A stretch of 64,000 bases of DNA from Tengunoibacter tsumagoiensis (GTDB lineage: Bacteria > Chloroflexota > Ktedonobacteria > Ktedonobacterales > Ktedonobacteraceae), in assembly GCF_003967535.1 (NCBI RefSeq), contig NZ_BIFR01000001.1, positions 487,493 through 551,492 of the forward strand, written 5' to 3'. The notes beneath the pieces were generated by a model, which saw only the letters and a list, made by a program, of their open reading frames with translations, was not told where the DNA came from and did no database searches. Made by a program: the position numbers and the translations under genes. Positions 50,793-59,429 of the stretch are shown piece by piece; the stretch's first letter is position 1, and each line of letters opens with the position of its first letter.

Positions 50793-52172
50793 TTAGGCTT
50801 CATAAACACAGCGGAAGCCAACATCAGGGCTACGAAAAAGAAGGTGTCGTCGACCACGATAGGCAGGCAGAAGCAGTTCAGCCTTGCTACTCCATGCTCC
50901 GCCTTTTACCACTACCCATGATGACCAGTCTTCCATGGCTATTGCTGGTTCTAATGCGCGAAAATGGGGAATAATGTCGGTGTTATTAAGATAGTTACTC
51001 CGAGTCCACTCCCATACATTTCCAATCATTCCATGTACGCCGTAAGGGGATGTATTCCCAGATAGCTCATCAATAGAAAGTGTGAAATGTTGTGGTTCTT
51101 CGGAAGAAAATGATGATTGTGCTTCCAATAACGCTTCTAGAGATTTAAATTCACAATTGTAAACTCGATCTGCATCATTCACATGTACAGAATCATAGTT
51201 GTTTCCCCAAGGATAAAGGTATCCATTCGATCCCCGAGCTGCTTTTTCCCATTGTAGCGCTGTTGGGAGGCTTTTCCCTTGCCAAGAAGCATAAGCAAAG
51301 GCATCATACCAATCTACTCCACATACTGGATGATTCTTTTCTACACGTACATCTCCCAGGGTAGATCTTCTATGATCCTTACCAGGAGTTTCATCAGGAT
51401 GACACCATAAATGACCGTTTTCTTCTATTTGATCACAAAACAAATCGTAATCCTCGTTTGTTACAGGGTCTTTGTCAATATAGAATGCCTTGAGATCAAT
51501 TGTACTTTCTGGAAAAAGGTCATCAACTGCGAACCAGCTAACGCCTTTGTAAAGAATAGGAAGTCCGCTAATGAATGGGCCAGCTTCAATGTATACCATA
51601 TCTGTTGCATCAACTTCATGCTTCAAGATAAGGATATTATCGCCTGTACCTTTTGCTAAATAAGGATCCAGCTCTTCAAAATCAGATAATAATCCTCTCT
51701 CATACACATCACGTAAAACCTGACGCGCAGCTGCTTCACGTAAACCCATTGTTGCTAGTTCTTGATTCGCCTGCACACGGCTAGCATCACGGCCAAGTAA
51801 CGCGTAGAGTTCAGGCCAAAACACACTGCTGTTACTAGATGCACATGCTCGAATTGCATGTAGGGCGACTTGCTCATCGGTATCGCGCATGCACCAAATT
51901 AACAATTGTTGTACTGAAGGAAACTGATCAATTTGAGGAGTAAAAACTTCTATCATTCTTTTGCGTACTTCAGGGACAGGGTGTAGAGCTGTAGCACCTA
52001 TAATCTCATCAATTGCATTTTCATCAAGCAAAGGGACTACTTGTTTGAATAAATTGCAAATATGTTGCCAATCTACAGAATGCTGTGGATTTGTAGCCAA
52101 GGGGCTGAAAATATTGTCAAGATATGCTTTGACAATGCTCATATCAAATGCTGAGTTTTCTACGTTTTCCAT
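50793..52172 (-). CDS. HEAT-repeat plus formylglycine-generating-enzyme-like (SUMF1/EgtB-type) protein
   Basis: 459 residues. Residues about 1-180 are HEAT-like helices (VRKRMIEVFTP, DEQVALHAIRACASS). From about 190 an FGE-sulfatase domain follows: YIEAGPFISGLP, FYIDKDPVTNEDYDLFC, HPVCGVDWYDAFAYASWQGKSLPTALQWE, YPWGN, YGVHGMIGNVWEWTR and GFRCVYEA. This fold includes copper-dependent formylglycine formation and iron-dependent C-S bond formation, and also non-catalytic members; the two FGE active-site cysteines are not evident. ATG 52172 follows AAAGGAAACATTT. As part of the YcaO cluster it may be a peptide-tailoring oxygenase. Confidence 0.82.
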   Translation of the reverse strand: MENVENSAFDMSIVKAYLDNIFSPLATNPQHSVDWQHICNLFKQVVPLLDENAIDEIIGATALHPVPEVRKRMIEVFTPQIDQFPSVQQLLIWCMRDTDEQVALHAIRACASSNSSVFWPELYALLGRDASRVQANQELATMGLREAAARQVLRDVYERGLLSDFEELDPYLAKGTGDNILILKHEVDATDMVYIEAGPFISGLPILYKGVSWFAVDDLFPESTIDLKAFYIDKDPVTNEDYDLFCDQIEENGHLWCHPDETPGKDHRRSTLGDVRVEKNHPVCGVDWYDAFAYASWQGKSLPTALQWEKAARGSNGYLYPWGNNYDSVHVNDADRVYNCEFKSLEALLEAQSSFSSEEPQHFTLSIDELSGNTSPYGVHGMIGNVWEWTRSNYLNNTDIIPHFRALEPAIAMEDWSSWVVVKGGAWSSKAELLLPAYRGRRHLLFRSPDVGFRCVYEA

Positions 52173-52197
52173 AAATGTTTCCTTTCATAAGCCACTT

Positions 52198-52732
52198 TTA
52201 ATTCGCTGTGAAGAGATTCCGAACCGATTTTTTGGTCTTTTCACTACTAAAAGGTAAGTTTTCGCCAGGATATTCACCAGCACACATGTAAAGATAAAGT
52301 GTTCTCCGTATGGATCCACTTTCAGTTGGCCTCGTTGATGCGTGATAAATACGATCCGCATGACAAACAACATCACCTGGCTCAACCTCAATAGGTTCGG
52401 CAGGAGCCTGAAATCTTCCAGGAGGAAAATGATGCGAAGCAGGAACGAGTAGCAGGCAGCCATTAGCAACTGTAGAAGCATCCAAATAGATACCTATAGA
52501 AACAACAGGCGCTAAAATATGAGTTGCTGGAAAATCTATGTGCCAGCGAATATGTGAATATGCACTGTTTTTTGTCGCTAACTTTTGCTGGAAAATGGCA
52601 CCATGCATAGTATCCTCCAGCATCCATGCTTGCTCTCCAATGAGTCCTTTCCCTAAACGCAAGAATTGTTTTTTCAAATAGTGGCTCTTCCAGGAAATCA
52701 TCCCTCACATAACATTCAATCTGACTACGCAT
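52198..52732 (-). pseudogene. PhyH-like Fe(II)/2-oxoglutarate dioxygenase with probable frameshift
   Basis: The intact frame from 52701 gives 167 residues with the iron ligands H-x-D in WHIDFPA, the distal H in IYHASTRP, and the Arg further on (SIRRTLYLY). The natural start is probably ATG 52732 in another frame (MRSQIECYVRDDFLEEPLFEK). Both frames are joined at a run of six A (minus strand, 52669-52674), suggesting a one-base indel by mutation or sequencing. Joined, the protein would be about 177 residues, still short of the usual 250-300. The role would be hydroxylation of a peptide or small molecule. If the reading frame really is broken, the enzyme is lost. Confidence 0.6.
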
Positions 52733-54102
52733 CGATTTTTATTGGAACTGATAAGGCCTATAATGAATCTTTTTACAATGTTCACTTAAATAATACACAT
52801 TTTATAGATAAATATGTTGGTCCTATTTTATTTACATTGCCAGCAAACCCATTTCCTGGAGAACCGGAGAAGCTACAAGGTTATGTATCTACAGTTGGCC
52901 ATCTAGGTAAGTATACAGATTGGGCTCCTGATGTGACAGGTGCTGGAATGTCATTTGGACCAGAAGCTGAAAATGCTTCGATTGGTGAGGCTGTTGAAAG
53001 ATATTGCGGTAATTTTATTCCTGATACATTGACTTTCCAATCCGAGTCTAACCTGACACAACAAGCAGTTAAATTTCTATCTCAGTCGCTCTTCAGAAAT
53101 CTATCAAAGGCTCAAGAAGAATATTATGCGCCAAAACTTTCCGCCATTTCAGAGGATGAACATGTTAGGTGGGTTAATGCAGAAGCTCTGACACAACATA
53201 CGGCTTCACGTTTCGCACCAGCGGAGGCTGTTTATTTAAACTTGACCCGTTCTACCGGCAGCAAAGCTCATTTTCCAGTTGTCTTGGCTGGTGTTGCCGC
53301 TCATCGCACACGAATAGAAGCAGAAACATCTGCACTGCTAGAACTTATTGAGCGCGACGCAACAATGCGATGGTGGTACGGAGGTATACCAGGAAAAAAA
53401 ATTGTAGATATTCGTGTTATTCAATCTCTTATTGAACCACCTCAGTCAGTTGAGCAATGGTGTTTATTGCTAGATTCTGAATTTGCGTATGTTGTAGCAG
53501 GGTGTCTATATGATCGTATACATAGCATATTGACAATTGGTTTTGCTGCACGACATAAAATTGATGCTGCTATTCAGAAATCTCTGGCAGAAGCATGGCA
53601 ATTACGCCGTTTGAGCCTTGATTTGCTTAATGCGAATAGTCAATTATGGAAGGATATAAGCCACAAAAAATTCCCCTTTCCTACCAAAGGATTTCAAGAC
53701 AATCGGGCGTATTCTGAAGTATTCAGAGCAGATTTTCTAGATATGGATCAGCTTGCTTATAATATTCAGTTTTTTCTTGATCCAACGACTCACAGCGAAG
53801 CTTTGCAGCGACTTGATGGAGAAGATGTATATTATACTAGCTTAACACCGCTTTGTAATGAAAAACCTGATAAAATCAGAAATCATTGTTTGGTACAACT
53901 TCAACACGCCGGTTTTGACGTTTTCTCTATAGATTTAACTACTCCAGATATGGCTAGTAGTGGATTTAGTACTGTTCGTGTACTTTGTCCCAATCTTGTC
54001 GGAAACACAGCAACAGCTTTCACCGCACTTGCTCATCCGCGATTGACCCAAGTACAAATGAGTCATACTGTACCCAAATTTTATCCAATGCCACACTCAT
54101 AA
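52666..54102 (+). CDS. YcaO-domain protein (TOMM-type cyclodehydratase D)
   Basis: 478 residues from TTG 52666. YcaO proteins use ATP to activate peptide amides, making azolines or thioamides in RiPPs. Signature: ASIGEAVERYCGN (about 104-116; ATP/Mg glutamates), ETSALLELIERDA (about 220-232), and the end FYPMPHS, a short version of the Pro-rich tail that orders the active site in cyclodehydratases. It has no fused E1/C domain and no C-protein gene is seen nearby, so the substrate-recognition partner is missing or elsewhere. It is divergent from and overlaps by about 66 bp the PhyH-like gene if that starts at 52732, so the TTG start is uncertain. No obvious precursor peptide gene was found. 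Confidence 0.82.
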   Translation: MFFQIVALPGNHPSHNIQSDYASIFIGTDKAYNESFYNVHLNNTHFIDKYVGPILFTLPANPFPGEPEKLQGYVSTVGHLGKYTDWAPDVTGAGMSFGPEAENASIGEAVERYCGNFIPDTLTFQSESNLTQQAVKFLSQSLFRNLSKAQEEYYAPKLSAISEDEHVRWVNAEALTQHTASRFAPAEAVYLNLTRSTGSKAHFPVVLAGVAAHRTRIEAETSALLELIERDATMRWWYGGIPGKKIVDIRVIQSLIEPPQSVEQWCLLLDSEFAYVVAGCLYDRIHSILTIGFAARHKIDAAIQKSLAEAWQLRRLSLDLLNANSQLWKDISHKKFPFPTKGFQDNRAYSEVFRADFLDMDQLAYNIQFFLDPTTHSEALQRLDGEDVYYTSLTPLCNEKPDKIRNHCLVQLQHAGFDVFSIDLTTPDMASSGFSTVRVLCPNLVGNTATAFTALAHPRLTQVQMSHTVPKFYPMPHS

Positions 54103-54119
54103 AAGATGGAGGTATAACA

Positions 54120-54914
54120 ATGGCTACAAAAATAGAACGCATAGAGGCATTTCAAAAAGAAAGATTAGGTAAGGTACAGTATTTATTGTACCAATTTGAG
54201 GTTGATATCATCTTGATTACAGATCATCGAATTCGGCACTGGATTGGAAAACCAGAAGTTAAATACGTGCTTGTCACCAGTGATGGAATAGATGTCTGTG
54301 AGGATCTGATTCAATATCTAGGCAACAAGAGCATTACCGTTGGGGTAGATGGCTATTTAACTGCCTCTGATTTCCTTGAGTTAGAGGAAAAACTATCAAA
54401 TATTAAATGGATTTCAGTGGCAAGAAAATTATCAGATCTTATGGCGGTCAAAGATCGTCTGGAGATTCTTATGCTACGTAAATCAGCAGAGATTACTCAT
54501 GCTGTGTTCCGCGAGATAGAACAGAATTTGACGCCCAACCGTTCTGAGCTCGATTTACTTTACACGGCCTACAAAACGATGGCAACATCTGGGGGGAATG
54601 GATTTTCATTTGAACCTTCAATCGGATCAGGACCGCGATCTACACTTATATATGCTGGTGTTGAAACCCGAAAATTGGTTGCAGGTGATCCCCTTGTAGT
54701 TGATTTGGGTGTATCATTTCGAGGATATCAATCTGATATGACTTGCTCCTACTTGATTGAAGATATTGATAATCAAATATGGAAAAATGCGTATCTAGCC
54801 CTTAAAGAAGTCATGGAAACGATAAAAGATAACTTACGCCCTGGAGTTACAGGAGGCAAGCTCCATGAGATTTGCACCAATGCTCTTCAGCAATTAGGAT
54901 ATCTTGTTTCATGA
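54120..54914 (+). pseudogene. M24-family metallopeptidase (aminopeptidase P-like), C-terminally truncated
   Basis: 264 residues, ATG 54120 with GGAGGTATAAC, 17 bp after the YcaO stop. The N-terminal creatinase-like domain and the start of the pita-bread catalytic domain are present: PSIGSGPRSTLIYAG, then the two aspartates of the metal site in LVVDLGVSFRGYQSDMT. It stops right after LRPGVTGGKLHEICTN, before the conserved H-G-x-G-H and the two glutamates. So three of five metal ligands are absent and it cannot be an active peptidase in this form. In RiPP clusters such an enzyme could trim a leader peptide. Base composition changes back to normal after its end, so an island border lies here. 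Confidence 0.8.
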
Positions 54915-55064
54915 AGGTATCCATTTTCTTTTCGTGTATAGGGCTACAATTTATTCTTAATGCTTGATTTCACGTCCTCATGTCACTGAGCCAGGCACTG
55001 CTCTCATTGAGACGCTCCAATGCGGTCAATCTGGTCGCGATCGCTAACCATATGTAATTACTGA

Positions 55065-55844
55065 TTACAGCAGATAGGCTTTAACAAAGAAAATCATGGT
55101 CAGGGAGAAGCCTACAATCATGACAAAAAGACGAATCCATCTCTGCTTGATCTTGCGCGCATAATAGGCACCTCCATATCCACCAATAATGGCTCCAACG
55201 ATCATCACTATTGCCTGAGGCCAGAGGACATCCTTCGCAAGAATAAATGTAATTACCCCTACACCATTAATGCAGCTTGCCAGGAGGGTCTTTAATCCAT
55301 TCATAAAATGAATATCTTCCATCCCCATAATGGCCAGGGTTGCCAGAATAAGGATGCCGATGCCACCTCCAAAGTAACCACCATAGATTGCGATAATGAG
55401 TTGAATGCAAACAACCCCAACTAAAGCCTGAATAGAAAGCTTCCCTTTATGTGTTGTCCGGCTACGTATATACGTTGTGATAGGTGCGTTGAAGGTGAAA
55501 AGCAGAGTGGCAATGAGCAGTAAAAATGGCAGGACAAGATCAAAAGCTTTTGGCGAAGATTTGATCAGCAGTAAGGCTCCAAAAACTCCTCCAATCAGAC
55601 TGGTTGTGACCATAAGGATGAGTGTACTGCGCTTCTGGGCCGCAATTTCACGACGATAGGCCCCCATGCTGGCAACTGAGCCAGGCCAGAGCGCAACGGT
55701 ATTGGTGGTATTGGCTAAGATAGTTGGCACGCCAGTTGCGGCTAAAGCGGGAAAAGTAAAGAAACTACCGCCGCCAGCTACCGAGTTTAATGTCCCGGCA
55801 ATGACAGCGGTCAGAAATAAGAAGATCATTTGTAAAAAAGTCAT
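55065..55844 (-). CDS. TauE/SafE-family sulfite/organosulfonate permease
   Basis: 259 residues from ATG 55844 (AGGGG upstream; the frame is open to 55901). About eight membrane helices and the family's duplicated signature: AGTLNSVAGGGSFFTFPAL (AGxxxGxxGxGGG-like) at the start and YGGYFGGGIGILILATLA in the middle. UPF0721 proteins move sulfite, sulfonates or similar anions across the cytoplasmic membrane; substrate unknown. Single gene, next to the repeat array that starts at about 55950. Confidence 0.88.
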   Translation of the reverse strand: MTFLQMIFLFLTAVIAGTLNSVAGGGSFFTFPALAATGVPTILANTTNTVALWPGSVASMGAYRREIAAQKRSTLILMVTTSLIGGVFGALLLIKSSPKAFDLVLPFLLLIATLLFTFNAPITTYIRSRTTHKGKLSIQALVGVVCIQLIIAIYGGYFGGGIGILILATLAIMGMEDIHFMNGLKTLLASCINGVGVITFILAKDVLWPQAIVMIVGAIIGGYGGAYYARKIKQRWIRLFVMIVGFSLTMIFFVKAYLL

Positions 55845-55949
55845 GGTATAAAACCCCTGGGCGAATATTTTTTTGATGCAATGCTCACTAGATATCTGCA
55901 AACACGATCATTCAGAGTATACCACTACTGAAATGCATTATCTCGGAAG

Positions 55950-56960
55950 CCAGTTTAGAGGAGCCCCTTTCCTCCATTATGCCAGCACCCCATCGCCTCG
56001 TTTCCAATTAAGCCATGGAGGGGTGACCAGAGCGGGATGGGAAGAGTGGAAAGAGACAAGCGACTTTCCCTACTTGAAATGGTTTTATAGAAAAAAAGAT
56101 CATAAGATAACAATAACAGTAGAGAAGGTCGCTTGTCTCCTTCCTGATCGTGAAGTTCCACCATGCCAGCCCCTCCATAACATCACTTCCAATCAGGCAA
56201 TGGAGGTGTGACCAGAGTGGTGTGGGAACTGAGGAAAGAGACAAGCTACTTTCCCTACTTTACATCGTTTTATATCACAAATACAACAAGATACAATAAT
56301 AGAAGTAGGGAAGGTCGCTTGTCTCCTTCCTGATCGTGAAGCTCCACCATGCCAGCCCCTCCATAGCATCCTTTCCCGTTTGCCGTTTCCCGTTGAGCTA
56401 TGGAGGGGTGACCAGAGTAGGATGGGAACTGAGGAAAGAGACAAGCTACTTTCCCTACTTTACATCGCTTTATACCTGCAAAATGCTGTTATTGATATAA
56501 TGATCGAAAAGTAGGGAAGGTCGCTTGTTTCCTTCCTGATCGTGCCCCTTCACCATGCCAGCCCCTCCATAACATCCTTTCCCCATTTCCCGTTTCTCAT
56601 TAAGCCATGGAGGGGCTCACAGAGCAGAGTGGGAACTGAGGAAAGAGACAAGCGACTTTCCCTACTTTACATCGTTTTATATCACAAATACAACAAGATA
56701 CGATAATAGAAGTAGGGAAGGTCGCTCGTCTCCTTCCAAATCGTGCCTCTCCACAGTGGTAGCCCCTCCATAACATCCTTTCCCATTTCCCGTTTCCCAA
56801 TGAGCCATGGTGGGGCTCACAGAGCGGGATGGGAACTGAGGAAAGAGACAAGCGACTTTCCCTACTTTACGTAATTTTACATTCAAAATAGAGCATGATG
56901 TGACAATACCAGTAGGGCGTCTCTTTCCTGATCATCAAGCTCCGCAATGCCAGCTCCCAT
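55950..56960. repeat. Array of five about 200-bp hairpin repeats
   Basis: The core (TGGAGGGG..ACAGAGC or GACCAGAGC...ACTGAGGAAAGAGACAAGC) recurs at about 56014, 56201, 56399, 56606 and 56804, with spacing 187-207 bp. Each unit has arms AAGCGACTTTCCCTAC and GTAGGGAAGGTCGCTT, complementary over about 16 bases with a 55-60-base loop between. Units share end motifs (CCAGCCCCTCCATAACATC). Long minus-strand frames in it are by-products of the repeat. The same family occurs at 63600-64000. Confidence 0.88.
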
Positions 56961-56962
56961 GA

Positions 56963-58576
56963 CTACAGGGTGCCGTAGACGATCTTGCCGCCTAGAATAG
57001 TGGCCTGAACGCCATTATCTTTGATGCCCTGTTGGGGTTGTGTGAGCAGATCATTGCGCAGTACAACGGCGTCGCCCAGCTTACCGACGCTCAATGAGCC
57101 TTTGTGATCTTCTTCTCCACCTGCATAGGCCGCTCCAAGCGTATAGCCCCAGAGGGCGTCCGACACCGGCAGGGCCTGATCAGGAAGCCAGGATGGTCGC
57201 TGTGTTGCGGGATCACTACGGACCGTGGCGGCATAGAGGATACTGAGGGGATCGAAGATCTCAACCGGGGCATCGGAGCCAAGGGCGATGGGAATCCCCA
57301 TCTGGCGCATTGTCCGATATGCATAGGCACGACGATGACGCTTGCCCCAGAAACGCTCGGCAATATCGCGATCGGCAACGGCATGAAAGGGTTGAATGGA
57401 GGCAACAACGCCCAAACGGCGCATTCTCTCAAGATCTTCCGGCGCTATCAACTGCACATGCTCAATTCGATAACGCAAATGAGCCGGGGCCTTATCAGGT
57501 TGTGCCGATTGTGCAAGCATATTCTGCGCATATTCGATTGAGTTGAGCGCGACGCGAGCCGCCCGATCACCAATGGCATGAATGGCAATGGTCAGTCCTA
57601 GCTCGGCGGCGCTACGAACGGTCTCTTTCATCTCTGGCTCAGGGACTGAGAGAATACCGTAGTTGCCAGGGCTGCCAGTAAAGCTCTCTAACATTGCGGC
57701 TGTCTGAGAGCCCAATGTCCCATCGGCAAAGATCTTGATGCCGTTAATGCGTAAGAGGTCATTCTGAGCATTGGTGATTCCGCGTTCCCGGAGTTGGGGC
57801 AGGAGCTGGCGAGGTAGAATCATCTGGACCCGTACGCCCAGTCTCCCTTCGTCGCGCAACTGCTGAAAGATGTTGAGTGGGAGCTCGCCCTCAATATCAT
57901 GAATGGTGGTGATGCCACTACGCTGCAGCTCGCTCAACGCTCGCTCCAGCAAGAGCCGACTGGTGGTGGGATCAGGCGGTGTGATGACATCGTAGATTAA
58001 TGTGGTCGCGCCTTCTTCCTGCAATACTCCGGTTGGTTCACCATTCCCATCGCGCAAAATTGCTCCGGTTGAGGGCTCGGGAGTCTCTGCCGTAATACCA
58101 GCTCGCTGGAGGGCCAGCGAGTTTACCCAGAGGAGATGACCGTCTTTGCTCGAAAGGGCCACCGGATGACCGGGCGCTGCTGCATCCAGCGAGGCTCGCG
58201 TTGGAAAATTGCCATTCGACCAGAGATTGCGATCCCAACGTCCACCCTGGATCCACTCTCCCTCTGGTGTCTGAAGCGCTCGCTTTCTTACCTGCTCGGC
58301 TGCTTCTTCTTCGCTGACACAAAACGAGGCGTCGACGCGCTGTGCCCGATAAGCCGTCTCCAAAAGATGAATATGAGCATCAATAAAGCCGGGAACCATC
58401 GTGCGACCGCGGAGATCGACTATCTCTGCATATTGTCCACCCAGACGGCGCACTTCGTCGTTGCTCCCTACAGCTAGGATGCGCCCACCTGTACTTTCAA
58501 TGGCCAGCGCCTGAGCCCGTGGCATGCCTGTATCCATCGTATAAATATTGCCGTTGAGATAGAGGATTGTCCCCAT
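56963..58576 (-). CDS. Amidohydrolase family 3 protein (YtcJ-like)
   Basis: 537 residues. Metal-binding HxH in GFIDAHIHLLE (about 66-70), then KIFADGTLGSQTA, IAIHAIGDRA, RIEHVQLI and LGSDAPVEIFDP with the final aspartate. The arrangement matches Amidohydro_3 enzymes, which hydrolyse exocyclic amide bonds of mostly unknown substrates. The final small beta domain (AVVLRNDLL ... ILGGKIVYG) is normal. Cytoplasmic. ATG 58576 has a weak ribosome site. Its end touches the repeat array. Confidence 0.9.
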   Translation of the reverse strand: MGTILYLNGNIYTMDTGMPRAQALAIESTGGRILAVGSNDEVRRLGGQYAEIVDLRGRTMVPGFIDAHIHLLETAYRAQRVDASFCVSEEEAAEQVRKRALQTPEGEWIQGGRWDRNLWSNGNFPTRASLDAAAPGHPVALSSKDGHLLWVNSLALQRAGITAETPEPSTGAILRDGNGEPTGVLQEEGATTLIYDVITPPDPTTSRLLLERALSELQRSGITTIHDIEGELPLNIFQQLRDEGRLGVRVQMILPRQLLPQLRERGITNAQNDLLRINGIKIFADGTLGSQTAAMLESFTGSPGNYGILSVPEPEMKETVRSAAELGLTIAIHAIGDRAARVALNSIEYAQNMLAQSAQPDKAPAHLRYRIEHVQLIAPEDLERMRRLGVVASIQPFHAVADRDIAERFWGKRHRRAYAYRTMRQMGIPIALGSDAPVEIFDPLSILYAATVRSDPATQRPSWLPDQALPVSDALWGYTLGAAYAGGEEDHKGSLSVGKLGDAVVLRNDLLTQPQQGIKDNGVQATILGGKIVYGTL

Positions 58577-58721
58577 CTGTTATGCTCGCTTTCTCATGCA
58601 AAAATGATATTTTACCACTCATCCCTGGATAAAATGGAAGCTACTGTGTAGAACGATGCTGGTATCTTCATATGATATAATTTTGGTATATGAGCTTTTT
58701 TAGATGAGTTATGAGGTAGCT

Positions 58722-59429
58722 ATGGATGATCAGACCTGGTTTGACCCCACCCAGTTGAGGGAGGATGCGGCGACACGCGCCTGGATCTCCCGTGAGTTAG
58801 AGGGGCGCTTTGCACCAGATGATGCTGTACTGCGCGATTCGATTGCCCGCGCACATGCTGAGAATGTGCCAGCGATCCAGGTTCTCCCACTACAGGGGAA
58901 GATGCTCCACGTACTGGCACTTTCGATAGGGGCACGACGTATTCTGGAGATTGGAGCTCTGGCCGGGTATTCTGGCCTCTGGCTGGCACGCGCCCTTCCA
59001 GCCGATGGCAAGCTGATCTCTCTCGAACTTGATCCAAAGCATGCGGAGATTGCACGTCAAACCTTTGCCGCAGCTGGTTTGAGCAAGTGTACAGAAGTCC
59101 GTGTCGGCGCAGCCCTTGAGCTGTTGCCAAAGCTAGCAGGTGAAGCACCTTTTGACCTTATTTTTCTTGATGCGGATAAGGCCAGCTATCCACGTTATCT
59201 GGAATGGGCCCTCAAATTGAGCCGACCAGGCACGTTGATAGTTGCTGATAATATCGTGCGAGGCGGGCGCGCCTTTCAGAATCCTCCACCCGATGAGCAT
59301 GCGGCTGGAGCAGCCGAATATACGCGCCTGATTCTGGCAGATCCTCGCCTGGTCAATGCGGCACAGGCCTTTGAGGGTGATGGCAAAGGGATGGATGGCT
59401 GGTCCATCTCGCTCGTAAAAGAGCTTTAG
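58722..59429 (+). CDS. O-methyltransferase family 3 (CCoAOMT-like)
   Basis: 235 residues from ATG 58722, which has GAGG at six bases; ATG 58704 in frame has no such site. Motifs: ILEIGALAGYSGLWLARAL (SAM binding), ISLELDPKHAEIA, and FDLIFLDADKASYPRYLEWA with the metal-binding aspartate, plus VADNIVRGGR. Typical cation-dependent O-methyltransferase that acts on catechol-like or other hydroxyl groups; substrate unknown. Its stop is next to the stop of pcrA on the other strand, with no base between. Confidence 0.9.
   Translation: MDDQTWFDPTQLREDAATRAWISRELEGRFAPDDAVLRDSIARAHAENVPAIQVLPLQGKMLHVLALSIGARRILEIGALAGYSGLWLARALPADGKLISLELDPKHAEIARQTFAAAGLSKCTEVRVGAALELLPKLAGEAPFDLIFLDADKASYPRYLEWALKLSRPGTLIVADNIVRGGRAFQNPPPDEHAAGAAEYTRLILADPRLVNAAQAFEGDGKGMDGWSISLVKEL

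Noticed and set aside
55955-56886. Minus-strand frames of 69-83 codons with similar translations (MSLSSVPI...)
   Set aside because: They repeat because the 200-bp units repeat; hairpin arms pass through them and no ribosome site is seen.
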